Shown: positions 47,117 to 55,587 of the stretch, in pieces | How the letters are laid out: every line of letters begins with the position of its first letter | How positions within the stretch are numbered: position 1 is the first letter of the stretch | Source of the DNA: Candidatus Thiothrix putei | GTDB lineage: Bacteria > Pseudomonadota > Gammaproteobacteria > Thiotrichales > Thiotrichaceae | Length of the DNA: 64,000 nt | Direction: 5' to 3' | NCBI GenBank assembly: GCA_029972225.1 | Contig: CP124756.1 | Location: 912,001 to 976,000, forward strand | Position numbers and translations under genes: made by a program | Notes under the pieces: generated by a model | Databases searched by the model: none | What the model was told of the DNA's origin: nothing | Seen by the model: the letters and a program-made list of their open reading frames with translations, nothing else

Positions 47117-48235
47117 TTATAAATAGTGTTGACGGCTGGCAAGTCTAAAGCCATCCAGCGTTGGGGTAAATCCTTTACTGAATGCGATTGCTTTGAAACG
47201 TTCGCCCATTTCGGCAGGCAGGCTTAAGGTGCGTACTTGTTGGGCGAGGTGGTATTGCTTAGCGGGGTTGGCTTCCAGTGCTTGTATGAATAAGGTTTCC
47301 AAGCCGCTGTTGGCGAGGAACATCGCTTGAGTGGTGTAGCCTGCCAATTCCAAACTGGCATCAAGCCCCGCATTCGCGACAGCGGTGAAATCGACGCTTG
47401 CGGTGATGTCTTGCAAGCCGGGGTAAATCAGTGGGTTGGCGTGTACACGGTGTTGGTAATGGCACAGCAAGGTGCCTGCGGTGCGTTCCGGGCGGTAATA
47501 ATCGGCGTGTTCGTAACCGTAATCGATTAGCAGCAAGACGCCAGCGGCGAGGGTGTCTGCCATGCTGCGCATCCAAGCGGGTAGGGCGGGGTTGAATTCT
47601 GAGGTATAATCGCCCTCTACGGCGACTAATGCAAAATCTTTATCTTGTGTAGTGACGTGACGGATGACTTTTTCGCCATCGACCAGTGTAAACAATTCCA
47701 CTGGCATCGCATCCAGCACCTCATTGCCGACGATCACGCCGCGCAGTGGCGTTGCAGGCAAACGGTCTAACCATTCTACCCGCTCCAGCAAATGCGGCAC
47801 GTGTTGTTGCAAGGTTTGGCGTTGGCGGTCACGTAGTTCGGGGCTGAGATCCAAAATCAGGTAATGGTCGGGCAAGCAGCCGATGTTTTCCAAATGTGCC
47901 AGCATATCGGCTGCCATGATGCCGCTGCCTGCGCCTAATTCCAGAATATCGCCACCGCCGAGTTCGGTCAGTACTTGCGCACATTGATTGGCAAGGCATT
48001 GTGAGAAGAGTGGAGAAATTTCCGGTGCGGTGATGAAATCGCCATCCTTACCGATTTTGCGCAAACCTGCGACGTAGTAACCCAAACCGGGTTCGTAGAG
48101 CGCCATTTGCATGAATTCGCGGAAGGGGATGCTGCCAGCGTCGCGTTCAATCGCCGCACGGATGCGTTGGGCGAGTTGTTCGCTGTGGGCTAATGCCTCG
48201 GCGGAAGGTGTGGGTAATGTGTCGGTAACGCGCAT
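47117..48235 (-). CDS. MidA/NDUFAF7-like SAM-dependent methyltransferase
   Basis: A 372-residue class I methyltransferase of the DUF185 family. Mitochondrial homologues methylate an arginine of a complex I subunit; the bacterial substrate is unknown. Motifs: [34 protein letters not shown], the SAM loop [16 protein letters not shown], and [13 protein letters not shown]. It lies 20 bases upstream of uppP on the same strand and is divergent from folM. Confidence 0.9.
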   Translation of the reverse strand: MRVTDTLPTPSAEALAHSEQLAQRIRAAIERDAGSIPFREFMQMALYEPGLGYYVAGLRKIGKDGDFITAPEISPLFSQCLANQCAQVLTELGGGDILELGAGSGIMAADMLAHLENIGCLPDHYLILDLSPELRDRQRQTLQQHVPHLLERVEWLDRLPATPLRGVIVGNEVLDAMPVELFTLVDGEKVIRHVTTQDKDFALVAVEGDYTSEFNPALPAWMRSMADTLAAGVLLLIDYGYEHADYYRPERTAGTLLCHYQHRVHANPLIYPGLQDITASVDFTAVANAGLDASLELAGYTTQAMFLANSGLETLFIQALEANPAKQYHLAQQVRTLSLPAEMGERFKAIAFSKGFTPTLDGFRLASRQHYL

Positions 48236-48282
48236 GTCAGGTTATGATGATGGAAAATACAAAGCTTAACAGAAGGTATGGC

Positions 48283-49026
48283 ATGGCGACATTACAAGGT
48301 AAAGTAGCACTACTCACCGGCGCAGCTCGCCGTATTGGCGCAGTTACTGCCCGTACACTCCACACAGCGGGCGCAACCGTTGTTATTCACTACCACCATT
48401 CCTCACAAGATGCTGAAAATTTACAAAAAACACTGAATGCCCAACGTGCCAATTCTTGCTTTCTGGTGCAAGGTGATTTACGCGATGTATCCAGTATCTC
48501 TACCTTGATGGCGCAAACCCTTGCGCAAGCAGGCAGGTTGGATATTCTGGTGAACAACGCTTCATCTTTTTACCCAACGCCCCTGGCTAGCGTGACTGAA
48601 CAGCAGTTTGACGACCTGATTGGCACTAACCTGAAAGCGCCTTTGTTCATGGCGCAAGCCGCTGCCCCCTATTTACAAACCAATCACGGTTGCATTATCA
48701 ATATGGTCGATATTCACGGAATGCGTCCACTCCACGGCTATGCGGCCTATTGTACCGCCAAAGCCGGTTTGTTGATGTTGACACAAGTATTAGCGCGGGA
48801 ATTAGGGCCAGAAGTGCGGGTGAACGGGATTGCTCCCGGCGCAATCTTGTGGCCTGAAATGCCCGCTAATCATGCCATGCACGCCGAAATTCTGGCAAAG
48901 ACAGCCCTCAAACGTGAAGGCAGCCCTGAAGATATTGCCAACGCAATCCTGTTTTTAGTGCGTGACGCCGCTTACATCACCGGGCAAGTGATCCCGGTGG
49001 ATGGTGGGCGCTTGCTCAATCACTAA
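48283..49026 (+). CDS. folM: pteridine reductase (FolM-like short-chain dehydrogenase)
   Basis: NADPH-dependent reductase of dihydropteridines, 247 residues. It has TGAARRIGAVTART (cofactor binding; the Arg pair fits the pteridine reductase subgroup), NNASSFYPTPL, and the catalytic YAAYCTAKAG. The C-terminal PVDGGRLLN is typical. AGAAGG precedes the ATG at 48283. It converges on rfaH, 3 bases apart. Confidence 0.88.
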   Translation: MATLQGKVALLTGAARRIGAVTARTLHTAGATVVIHYHHSSQDAENLQKTLNAQRANSCFLVQGDLRDVSSISTLMAQTLAQAGRLDILVNNASSFYPTPLASVTEQQFDDLIGTNLKAPLFMAQAAAPYLQTNHGCIINMVDIHGMRPLHGYAAYCTAKAGLLMLTQVLARELGPEVRVNGIAPGAILWPEMPANHAMHAEILAKTALKREGSPEDIANAILFLVRDAAYITGQVIPVDGGRLLNH

Positions 49027-49029
49027 TGT

Positions 49030-49545
49030 TTAGGCGGCGTACAAATGCCCTGGATTTAGGGCTAATTTGGTTTGTTTGTGGAGAATTTCCAGCAATACAA
49101 TGACGCGCTCTTCACCGTCATATTTCTGAAAAATAGCTTCTAAACCCCGGAAAGGGCCTTCCGTGATAATCACTTTGTCGCCAGAGTGATAGCGGTCAAG
49201 GTCAATGGCACGTTCGCCAAATAAGGCTTCTTGCTCTTTCAGGGCTGTCACGAGTGCATCGGGTACTCGCGCTGCTTCTGTACCAAAACGGACAAAGCTA
49301 CTAATGCCGGTGGTGGAGCGAATGGGAGCCCAATTGTCATTCACGCCGTCATCCAGATGAATAAACATATAACGTGGGAATAAGGATTCGATTTTTGTAA
49401 TGACTTTGCCGCGTTGTGTGCGCAAACGCTTGGCGAGTGGGCGGTAGACTTCGTAGCCTTGATTTCGCAGTTGGAATTCTGCGACTTCATCTTTATGTGG
49501 TTTACTGGTCAGCAAGAACCAGTTTCTAGCCATTTCAACACTCAT
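49030..49545 (-). CDS. rfaH: transcription antitermination factor RfaH
   Basis: NusG paralogue that travels with RNA polymerase on long operons such as those for polysaccharides. A 171-residue protein with the NGN domain (ARNWFLLTSKPHKDEVAEFQL, SLFPRYMFIHLDD) and a C-terminal KOW-type domain (GDKVIITEGPFRGLEAIFQK). AAAAGG lies ahead of the ATG. No ops element was confirmed in this window. Confidence 0.93.
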   Translation of the reverse strand: MSVEMARNWFLLTSKPHKDEVAEFQLRNQGYEVYRPLAKRLRTQRGKVITKIESLFPRYMFIHLDDGVNDNWAPIRSTTGISSFVRFGTEAARVPDALVTALKEQEALFGERAIDLDRYHSGDKVIITEGPFRGLEAIFQKYDGEERVIVLLEILHKQTKLALNPGHLYAA

Positions 49546-49749
49546 GTTTCAATACCTTTTAGTAAGCCCAACTAAACCGTTTGTCAACGCCGCACTTGTT
49601 CAAGCCCCAAACTTGATGTGCGTTATTATTGCGTTACACTGGGTTCAGTCTATTCGATATACTGTTAAGTTCAACCCTTATTATCATAGAAAATTTCTTT
49701 TAATTAAGTAATATTATTAATGAAGACTGAATCAACAAGGGCAAGTTGC

Positions 49750-50499
49750 ATGATAAATCATCAAGATAGACTCATTAGTGCGTTAGGATTATCACGTTAT
49801 TACGGTGAACGTTGTGTAGTAAATAATGTTGATGTTGTATTGCGCAAAGGCGAGGTCTTAGGTCTATTAGGGCCGAACGGTGCAGGTAAGTCGACGACCA
49901 TGCAAATGTTGACCGGCAACCTTTCACCTAGCGAGGGTGAAATTCAGATAAATGGCATTGATTTGTTAGATGAGCCGATCAAAGCCAAACGGCAAATGGG
50001 TTATTTGCCAGAACAACCGCCGGTGTACCGTGATTTGACGGTGAGCGAATACCTGCATTATTGCGCTCGGTTGCGCCATATACCTAAGGTAGAGTGCCGC
50101 AGGGTGGTGGCTTATGCCAGTGAACGTTGTGGTTTGCAAGCCGTGAGCAAGCGCTTGATTGGCAACCTCTCCAAAGGGTTTCGTCAGCGGGTGGGGATTG
50201 CGCAAGCGATTTTGCATAACCCTGCGGTGGTGATTTTAGATGAGCCGACCGTGGGGTTAGACCCTATTCAGATTCGTGAAATTCGTCGTCTTATTCGTGA
50301 GTTAGGTCAAGATCACGGGATTATTCTGTCTACGCATATTTTGCCGGAAGTGCAGGCGGTATGTGATCGTGTACAGATTCTTAATCAAGGTAAAACGGTG
50401 TTTAACGGTACGTTGGATGGGGTGGAATCGTTGGAAAAGGTGTTTTTTGACTTGATCTTCGGTGCAGACGCGGTAGCACCTGAGGAGGTGGCAGTATGA
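49750..50499 (+). CDS. ABC transporter ATP-binding protein (GldA-like)
   Basis: ATPase of the GldA/ABC-2 type transporter encoded by the next genes. Walker A is GPNGAGKST, the Q-loop MGYLPEQPPVY, the signature LSKGFRQRVGIAQ and Walker B VVILDEPTVGLD; the H-loop is STHIL. I chose the ATG at 49750 because AAGGGC lies ahead of it; an ATG at 49720 is in frame but has no site. Despite the name, in proteobacteria this operon is not known to drive gliding. Confidence 0.9.
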   Translation: MINHQDRLISALGLSRYYGERCVVNNVDVVLRKGEVLGLLGPNGAGKSTTMQMLTGNLSPSEGEIQINGIDLLDEPIKAKRQMGYLPEQPPVYRDLTVSEYLHYCARLRHIPKVECRRVVAYASERCGLQAVSKRLIGNLSKGFRQRVGIAQAILHNPAVVILDEPTVGLDPIQIREIRRLIRELGQDHGIILSTHILPEVQAVCDRVQILNQGKTVFNGTLDGVESLEKVFFDLIFGADAVAPEEVAV

Positions 50500-51257
50500 A
50501 TGCGATTTGGGTGATTGCGAGTACCGAATTTCGCCGCATGTTCTTGTCGCCGTTGGCGTGGAGCATTTTGGCGGTGGTGCAGTTTATTTTGGCCTGGATG
50601 TTTTTGCTGGGGGTGAATGAGTACACCTTGCAAACCCAAGCGACTGCGGTGGGGGCAGAAGATATGGCGGGGATTAGTGAGGCCATGATTCCGTTTCTGT
50701 TTTCGACGGCTGCTTCGATTATGCTGGTGGTGACACCGCTGATGACCATGCGCTTGTTTGCGGAAGAGCGTATGAATCAAACCTTGACACTGCTGACGTC
50801 TGCGCCGGTTTCTAATACGCAAATTGTGTTGGGTAAGTATTTGAGTGTATTGGGGTTTGTGTTGCTGTTTGTTGGTTTGGTGGCGTTGATGCCAATGTCG
50901 TTGGCATTTGCCACATCGCTGGATTGGGGGCAATTAGCGGCTGCCGTTTTGGGGTTAATGTTGCTGTTGGCTGCGTTTTCCGCAGCGGGCTTGTTTTTGT
51001 CGTCGCTGGCACGTCAGCCCGTGATTGCCGCTGTGACTACCTTCGGTTTTTTATTGCTGTTGGATGTATTGTACCAATCCGGCAATGCACAAGGCTCCGC
51101 CAGTGAGTTGTTTGTGTACTTGTCAGCATTTGGACACTTTTTGTCGTTTGCTAAGGGGATGTTTGATAGCAGTGATTTGGTGTATTACCTGCTGTTTATT
51201 GTAGGGTTTTTGATACTCACCATTCGTAAACTCGACAATGACCGGCTACAGGGGTAA
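50496..51257 (+). CDS. ABC-2 type permease (GldF-like)
   Basis: A 253-residue membrane permease with six helices (WSILAVVQFILAWMFLLG, SIMLVVTPLMTMRLFAEE and so on). The E-x-x-x-R/L-F-A-E-E-R pattern MRLFAEERMNQTLTLLTSAP is the ABC-2 family signature. It overlaps the ATPase gene by four bases (ATGA), so the subunits are made together. Confidence 0.9.
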   Translation: MNAIWVIASTEFRRMFLSPLAWSILAVVQFILAWMFLLGVNEYTLQTQATAVGAEDMAGISEAMIPFLFSTAASIMLVVTPLMTMRLFAEERMNQTLTLLTSAPVSNTQIVLGKYLSVLGFVLLFVGLVALMPMSLAFATSLDWGQLAAAVLGLMLLLAAFSAAGLFLSSLARQPVIAAVTTFGFLLLLDVLYQSGNAQGSASELFVYLSAFGHFLSFAKGMFDSSDLVYYLLFIVGFLILTIRKLDNDRLQG

Positions 51258-51263
51258 GCACCA

Positions 51264-52646
51264 ATGAAAATGAGTAAAAGATCCCACCGTTGGATAGGGT
51301 TAAACAATGCCATTTTTTACCTGTTATTTGTAGTGGTGATTGGCTTATTGGGATTTTTCGGGCGTGAATTCAAATTTGCAGCGGATTGGACGTATGGCAG
51401 CCGGAATAGCTTGTCTGCACCCACGCAAACCTTGCTGAAAACCTTAGACCAGCCGCTGAAATTTATTGCTTATATTCCCGACAATCCTGCGTTGCAGACA
51501 CAAGTGAGGGATTTGGTGGCGAAATACCAGCGGGTGAAGCCCGATACCACCCTGGAATTTGTTAACCCTGATCTTGACCCCACGCGGGCGCAGCAAGATG
51601 GCATTGAACATTCCGGGCAGCTTGCGATTCACCTTGGGGAGCGCAGTGAGGTAATGGATTCTGCCAGTGAGCAAACCATTGGCAACGCGATTCAGCGCAT
51701 GAGCCGGGGTGGGGAGCGTCTGGTGGTGTTTTTGGAGGGGCATGGTGAGCGTCAACCCTTGTCTGGCGAATCCAACGGTATGTCACAATTGGTGGAAAAC
51801 CTACAACGTAGTGGATTTGTGGTGCAGCCGCATCATCTGGTGCGTACTCAATCTATCCCCCAAAATGCGAGCTTCGTGGTGATTGCAGCCCCGCAGCAAG
51901 ATTTTCTGCCCGGTGAGGTGACTGTATTGCAAACCTATTTGGAGCAGGGGGGCAATTTACTGTGGTTACAAGACCCCGGTGGGTTAAAGGGTTTGGAACC
52001 GTTAGAAGCATTATTGGGGGTGCAAATTCATGATGGCACAGTGATTGATGCCAATGAACAATTGCAGGCATTGCTGGGAATTAATCATCCGGCGGTGGTG
52101 CCTGTGGTGGATTATGGTCGCTCTGCCATTGTGAAAAATTTGGTAGGCAAGCAAACCCTGTTTCCGTTTGCAACGATGGTGGCGCGTGATCAACAAGCAG
52201 ATGCTAAGGATGGTGCGCTGGCATGGCAAGCGGATGAATTCCTCTATACCTTGCCTGCCAGTTGGTTAGAAAGCAGTGGGGTATTGGAAGGCGCGGTGAA
52301 GTTCGATGAGGGCAGTGCTGATCAGCCGGGGCCAGTGCCGCTTGGTGTAAGCTTGGTGCGCTCATTGGATGAGAAGGAGCAGCGCGTCGTGGTGATTGGC
52401 GACAGTGACTTCATGCTCAACAGCTTCATTGGGCTGGGCACGAACTTAGATCTCGCCAGCAATGTGTTTAATTGGTTGAGTGCTGATGATAATTTGATGG
52501 AAGTACCAGTGATCCGTGCACCCGATACCCAGTTGAATCTGAGCGAAACAGCGGGAGCAGTGTTAGGCACATTTTTCCTATTTGTGTTACCACTGAGCTT
52601 GTTACTGGCAGGTGTGTGGATTTGGTGGCGTAGACGGAGGCGTTGA
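51264..52646 (+). CDS. GldG-like ABC transporter auxiliary protein
   Basis: A 460-residue protein with a membrane helix at each end (residues 15-32 and about 430-453) and a large periplasmic part with an ABC_transp_aux region: YGSRNSLSAPTQTLLKTLDQ, VFLEGHGERQPL, GGNLLWLQDPG and VVIGDSDFMLN. It belongs to the GldG family that accompanies GldA/GldF. It lies six bases behind the permease gene. Confidence 0.87.
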   Translation: MKMSKRSHRWIGLNNAIFYLLFVVVIGLLGFFGREFKFAADWTYGSRNSLSAPTQTLLKTLDQPLKFIAYIPDNPALQTQVRDLVAKYQRVKPDTTLEFVNPDLDPTRAQQDGIEHSGQLAIHLGERSEVMDSASEQTIGNAIQRMSRGGERLVVFLEGHGERQPLSGESNGMSQLVENLQRSGFVVQPHHLVRTQSIPQNASFVVIAAPQQDFLPGEVTVLQTYLEQGGNLLWLQDPGGLKGLEPLEALLGVQIHDGTVIDANEQLQALLGINHPAVVPVVDYGRSAIVKNLVGKQTLFPFATMVARDQQADAKDGALAWQADEFLYTLPASWLESSGVLEGAVKFDEGSADQPGPVPLGVSLVRSLDEKEQRVVVIGDSDFMLNSFIGLGTNLDLASNVFNWLSADDNLMEVPVIRAPDTQLNLSETAGAVLGTFFLFVLPLSLLLAGVWIWWRRRRR

Positions 52647-52647
52647 G

Positions 52648-53451
52648 ATGAGTCATGCAACCCAAGCACGGCGTTTATTGCTGAATCTGGTGCTGTTGTT
52701 GATACTGGCAAGTTTGGGGGGCGTGGCTTGGTGGCACTCCCAACAGCCTGAACCTCAGGCAGAAACCTTGTTGAGTTTGACACGGGCGGATATTACCCGT
52801 GTCACCATTACCCGTGAATTGGGTAGAGAGAAGCCTGACATTATCCGCTTGGAGCGAGAGGGTGAGCGTTGGCGAATGTTGGAACCTAAACAGGTTGAGG
52901 CAAATGCGACTCGCGTTAGTCAGTTATTTACCTTGTTGGATGAGACGGTTGTTGCCAGTTACGATGCTGAGGGTAAGGACTTATCGCAGTACGGGTTAGC
53001 ACTAGGGGGGGTGAGTATTGCGTTCAACGATGAGGTGTTGCAATTTGGGATGGAAAACCCTGTTTCGCGTAAACGTTACATTTTACACGCGGGAAAAATC
53101 AAGCTGGTGTCAGAGGCGGTGTACGGTTTATTGACGGGTGAAGCGACAGCTTTGGTGGCAAATAAGCTCGTGCCAGAGGGGCGCAACGTTAAAGCGGTAT
53201 TATTGCCGGAGGGGTTTAATGCTAAGGCGGCAGGGTTGTTACAGAACTGGCAATCAGCCGATGCACTGAGGGTTGAGGCGTATGAAGGCGGTACGAGCAA
53301 GGGCAATATTATTCTGACATTGGATGATGGAAGCCATCTCGAATTTGAATTACTTTCTACACAGGGGGAACTTATTTTGGCGAATATTGCCACAAGACTA
53401 CGTTATGTATTGGCTGATGCTCAGAGCATTAATTTATTGCCAATAAATTAA
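52648..53451 (+). CDS. DUF4340 membrane-anchored protein
   Basis: A 267-residue protein with an N-terminal membrane helix (LLLNLVLLLILASLGGVAWW) and a periplasmic DUF4340 region with repeated small beta units (ITRVTITRELGRE, WRMLEP, VSIAFNDEVLQFGMENP). Relatives routinely follow GldG-type genes, so it is a fourth part of the transporter operon. GGAGG in the end of the previous gene is the binding site; its ATG is one base beyond that stop. Confidence 0.85.
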   Translation: MSHATQARRLLLNLVLLLILASLGGVAWWHSQQPEPQAETLLSLTRADITRVTITRELGREKPDIIRLEREGERWRMLEPKQVEANATRVSQLFTLLDETVVASYDAEGKDLSQYGLALGGVSIAFNDEVLQFGMENPVSRKRYILHAGKIKLVSEAVYGLLTGEATALVANKLVPEGRNVKAVLLPEGFNAKAAGLLQNWQSADALRVEAYEGGTSKGNIILTLDDGSHLEFELLSTQGELILANIATRLRYVLADAQSINLLPIN

Positions 53452-53521
53452 TATGATTGATATGGTGTGGAAATATGCTGGTGCTAAAGTGGCTGTAAGA
53501 ATGTATTATAGGGAGGATGAA

Positions 53522-53584
53522 ATGAATCAATATTGTTCGGGGCGCGTTCGAGCAGTTCACAATCAGGGGATTCAAGCACTATGA
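53522..53584 (+). CDS. 20-codon leader peptide ahead of the FecR gene
   Basis: A start preceded by a strong AGGGAGG encodes MNQYCSGRVRAVHNQGIQAL and ends in a TGA that overlaps the FecR-protein ATG (ATGA at 53581-53584). The FecR gene itself has only a weak site (GGGGA), so translation is probably coupled through the leader. A TATTAT box just upstream (about 53502) may be the -10 of the operon promoter. No attenuator hairpin was identified. Confidence 0.6.
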   Translation: MNQYCSGRVRAVHNQGIQAL

Positions 53585-55587
53585 AACAGCGAGTATCATT
53601 TTTCGGCGTTATTGCATTGGTTAGCGCACTCATGTTCCCCTCTCATTTTTTGTTGGCAGAAGAAATTAAAACCGATAAAGCTAATGCAACTGAGAGCCAG
53701 GAAACAGATCGTGTCATTGGTAAAGTGACGTTTCTAACGGGGCAGGCAGAGATGACGCTGCGTGATGGAACCATTGTGCCACTGGAAAAGTCCGTAGAGA
53801 TTATGGATGGCAGCCGTATCGCGGTTAAAGATCGCAGTAAAGTGCATTTGAAAATGATCGACGAAGGCATCGAAAAGTTGGAAGCGAACACAACGTTTGA
53901 TTTCAACGCCTACGCATATGATCCTGGCAATCCACAAGCCAATCGAATTAGTAAAACGATTTGGACTGGCGAAGTAACCAGTAAGACAGGCAAGGGTGGC
54001 GAAGATTTTAAAGACCGTTACCGCTTGAATTCACCGTTGGCGGCGATTGCGGTATTGGGTACAGAATACACGGTGCGGGTGGCTGATGGTGAAACCCAGA
54101 TTGTGGTGCATACGGGCAGTATTTCGATCGCTAAATTGGGTGGCAGTTGTTTGTCATCGGGTTTAGGTGCTTGTGCCGAAGGTGAAGTGCTTTCAGAAAG
54201 CCAGCGTGGTTTTGCACTCGTGGTACGCGGTGATTTGTCAAAGCCTAAGCTAACGCCTGTCGCTACATTACCGCCTCTTTCTCAGAGTGAGACGCCTGCG
54301 GCGTCGGAGGAGCCTACTAAGGAGGATGATAAATCAGGCAAACGAGAAGAGTCAGTCAAGAAATCTGACACGAGTACAACGGGTACAAAAGGAACAGATA
54401 GCAAGTCAAGTACTGCGTCGACAACCACTGCCACCGAAGGTGTAGACGAGAAAAAAACCGCTGCGGCTGTTACCGCCAAAACTGAAAGTACCGCTGCTGA
54501 CAAGTCAACGGAAGCGGCAGCAACGGGCGTACCGTCAAAAACAACCAGTGTGGCAACAACGACCACGACTAAAACGGTTGTTGATGAACGTGACCCTTTG
54601 GCAGATTTGAAGGTAAAAACCACAACAACGGCGGTTGATACGGAGAAAACTACACCGCCTGCCGCGACGGTGCCTGCTGCAACTCCGGTGGAACCGTCCA
54701 CTACTGCCACTGTTGCTACGGTAGTACCCGTGACCACACCCGTTACTACAGTTGCTGTTGTCCCAACAGCAACGACGACTACGCCCTCTATATCTACAGC
54801 ACTGCCTGCAACACCCTCCACGACCTCTACCACACTGGAGTCAACGGGTACTGGCTCGTTGACAGGTAGCGGTAGTACGACGACTGCAACAACGCCTGCA
54901 TTGGGGGGCACTAGCACCAGTTTGTTAGAGTCTGCTAGCGGTTCCTCGACGCTAACCACACCGACGGGTGAAGTTACCCCTGTGGTGACATCACCTCCCA
55001 CGGTTGTGCCCCCTCCTTTGGTGACTGCGCCGACGACACCTGTGGTTGAGACGGCACCGTTAAAAGTGGTGGAGTGGGGTGCACATGATCCTAACGCAAC
55101 GGTTGACGGTTCAACCACGTTGAGCGAGCAGGTTAACAACAATTATAAGCAGGTTGTGCTGCCCAATACGGGTAAATACGATTTTTCTATGTTGGAAAAT
55201 GCAACGGCTGGCCTAACAGACCAGCGTGATGCAACGTTCATGTTGAGTTCCTATGAGGCTTACATGAATAACAGTGCGACGGGTACGCGGACATCTGCGG
55301 CGGTGAGTAACGCCAGCTTAAATGTTAGTCCGACCCGCAGCACATTTGATACACAATTCAATTTAAGTTCCCCTGAATATTCCGGTACGGTGGTTGCGAC
55401 GGGGTCTTTCTCGGCAAGTAATGGCTTATTAGTGGATGATGGGAGTCATCCGGGAACTAGTATTAGCGGTATCGTAGGCACCATGGGCAGTTCTATTGGT
55501 GCTGGTTACGAATTCAATCATCAGATTAACCCTACCCTAAATGCAGGGGGGGCATTGAGCTTCACTGGTTCGCATGTTGGGAACTAA
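53581..55587 (+). CDS. exported FecR-domain protein with Thr-rich linker
   Basis: A 668-residue exported protein. Signal peptide at residues 1-26 (MKQRVSFFGVIALVSALMFP and following). The FecR domain (about 45-190) includes GKVTFLTGQAEMTLRDG, LEKSVEIMDGSRI and SPLAAIAVLGTEYTVRV. A long low-complexity linker (about 240-515) is rich in Thr, Val, Pro and Ala. The C-terminal 150 residues have a Gly/Ser beta pattern that may be a small barrel or adhesion-type domain. This resembles surface or periplasmic FecR proteins rather than the iron-uptake anti-sigma factor: no sigma factor gene is near. It overlaps the cyclase gene by 14 bases. Confidence 0.83.
   Translation: MKQRVSFFGVIALVSALMFPSHFLLAEEIKTDKANATESQETDRVIGKVTFLTGQAEMTLRDGTIVPLEKSVEIMDGSRIAVKDRSKVHLKMIDEGIEKLEANTTFDFNAYAYDPGNPQANRISKTIWTGEVTSKTGKGGEDFKDRYRLNSPLAAIAVLGTEYTVRVADGETQIVVHTGSISIAKLGGSCLSSGLGACAEGEVLSESQRGFALVVRGDLSKPKLTPVATLPPLSQSETPAASEEPTKEDDKSGKREESVKKSDTSTTGTKGTDSKSSTASTTTATEGVDEKKTAAAVTAKTESTAADKSTEAAATGVPSKTTSVATTTTTKTVVDERDPLADLKVKTTTTAVDTEKTTPPAATVPAATPVEPSTTATVATVVPVTTPVTTVAVVPTATTTTPSISTALPATPSTTSTTLESTGTGSLTGSGSTTTATTPALGGTSTSLLESASGSSTLTTPTGEVTPVVTSPPTVVPPPLVTAPTTPVVETAPLKVVEWGAHDPNATVDGSTTLSEQVNNNYKQVVLPNTGKYDFSMLENATAGLTDQRDATFMLSSYEAYMNNSATGTRTSAAVSNASLNVSPTRSTFDTQFNLSSPEYSGTVVATGSFSASNGLLVDDGSHPGTSISGIVGTMGSSIGAGYEFNHQINPTLNAGGALSFTGSHVGN

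Noticed and set aside
54282..55142. Long open frame on the minus strand inside the FecR gene (286 codons)
   Set aside because: It is the antisense of the Thr-rich repeat region; its Val/Gly-rich low-complexity translation mirrors the repeats.
53581..55587. FecR protein as an iron-uptake anti-sigma regulator
   Set aside because: No FecI-type sigma factor or TonB receptor is nearby and the architecture (signal peptide, long linker) differs.
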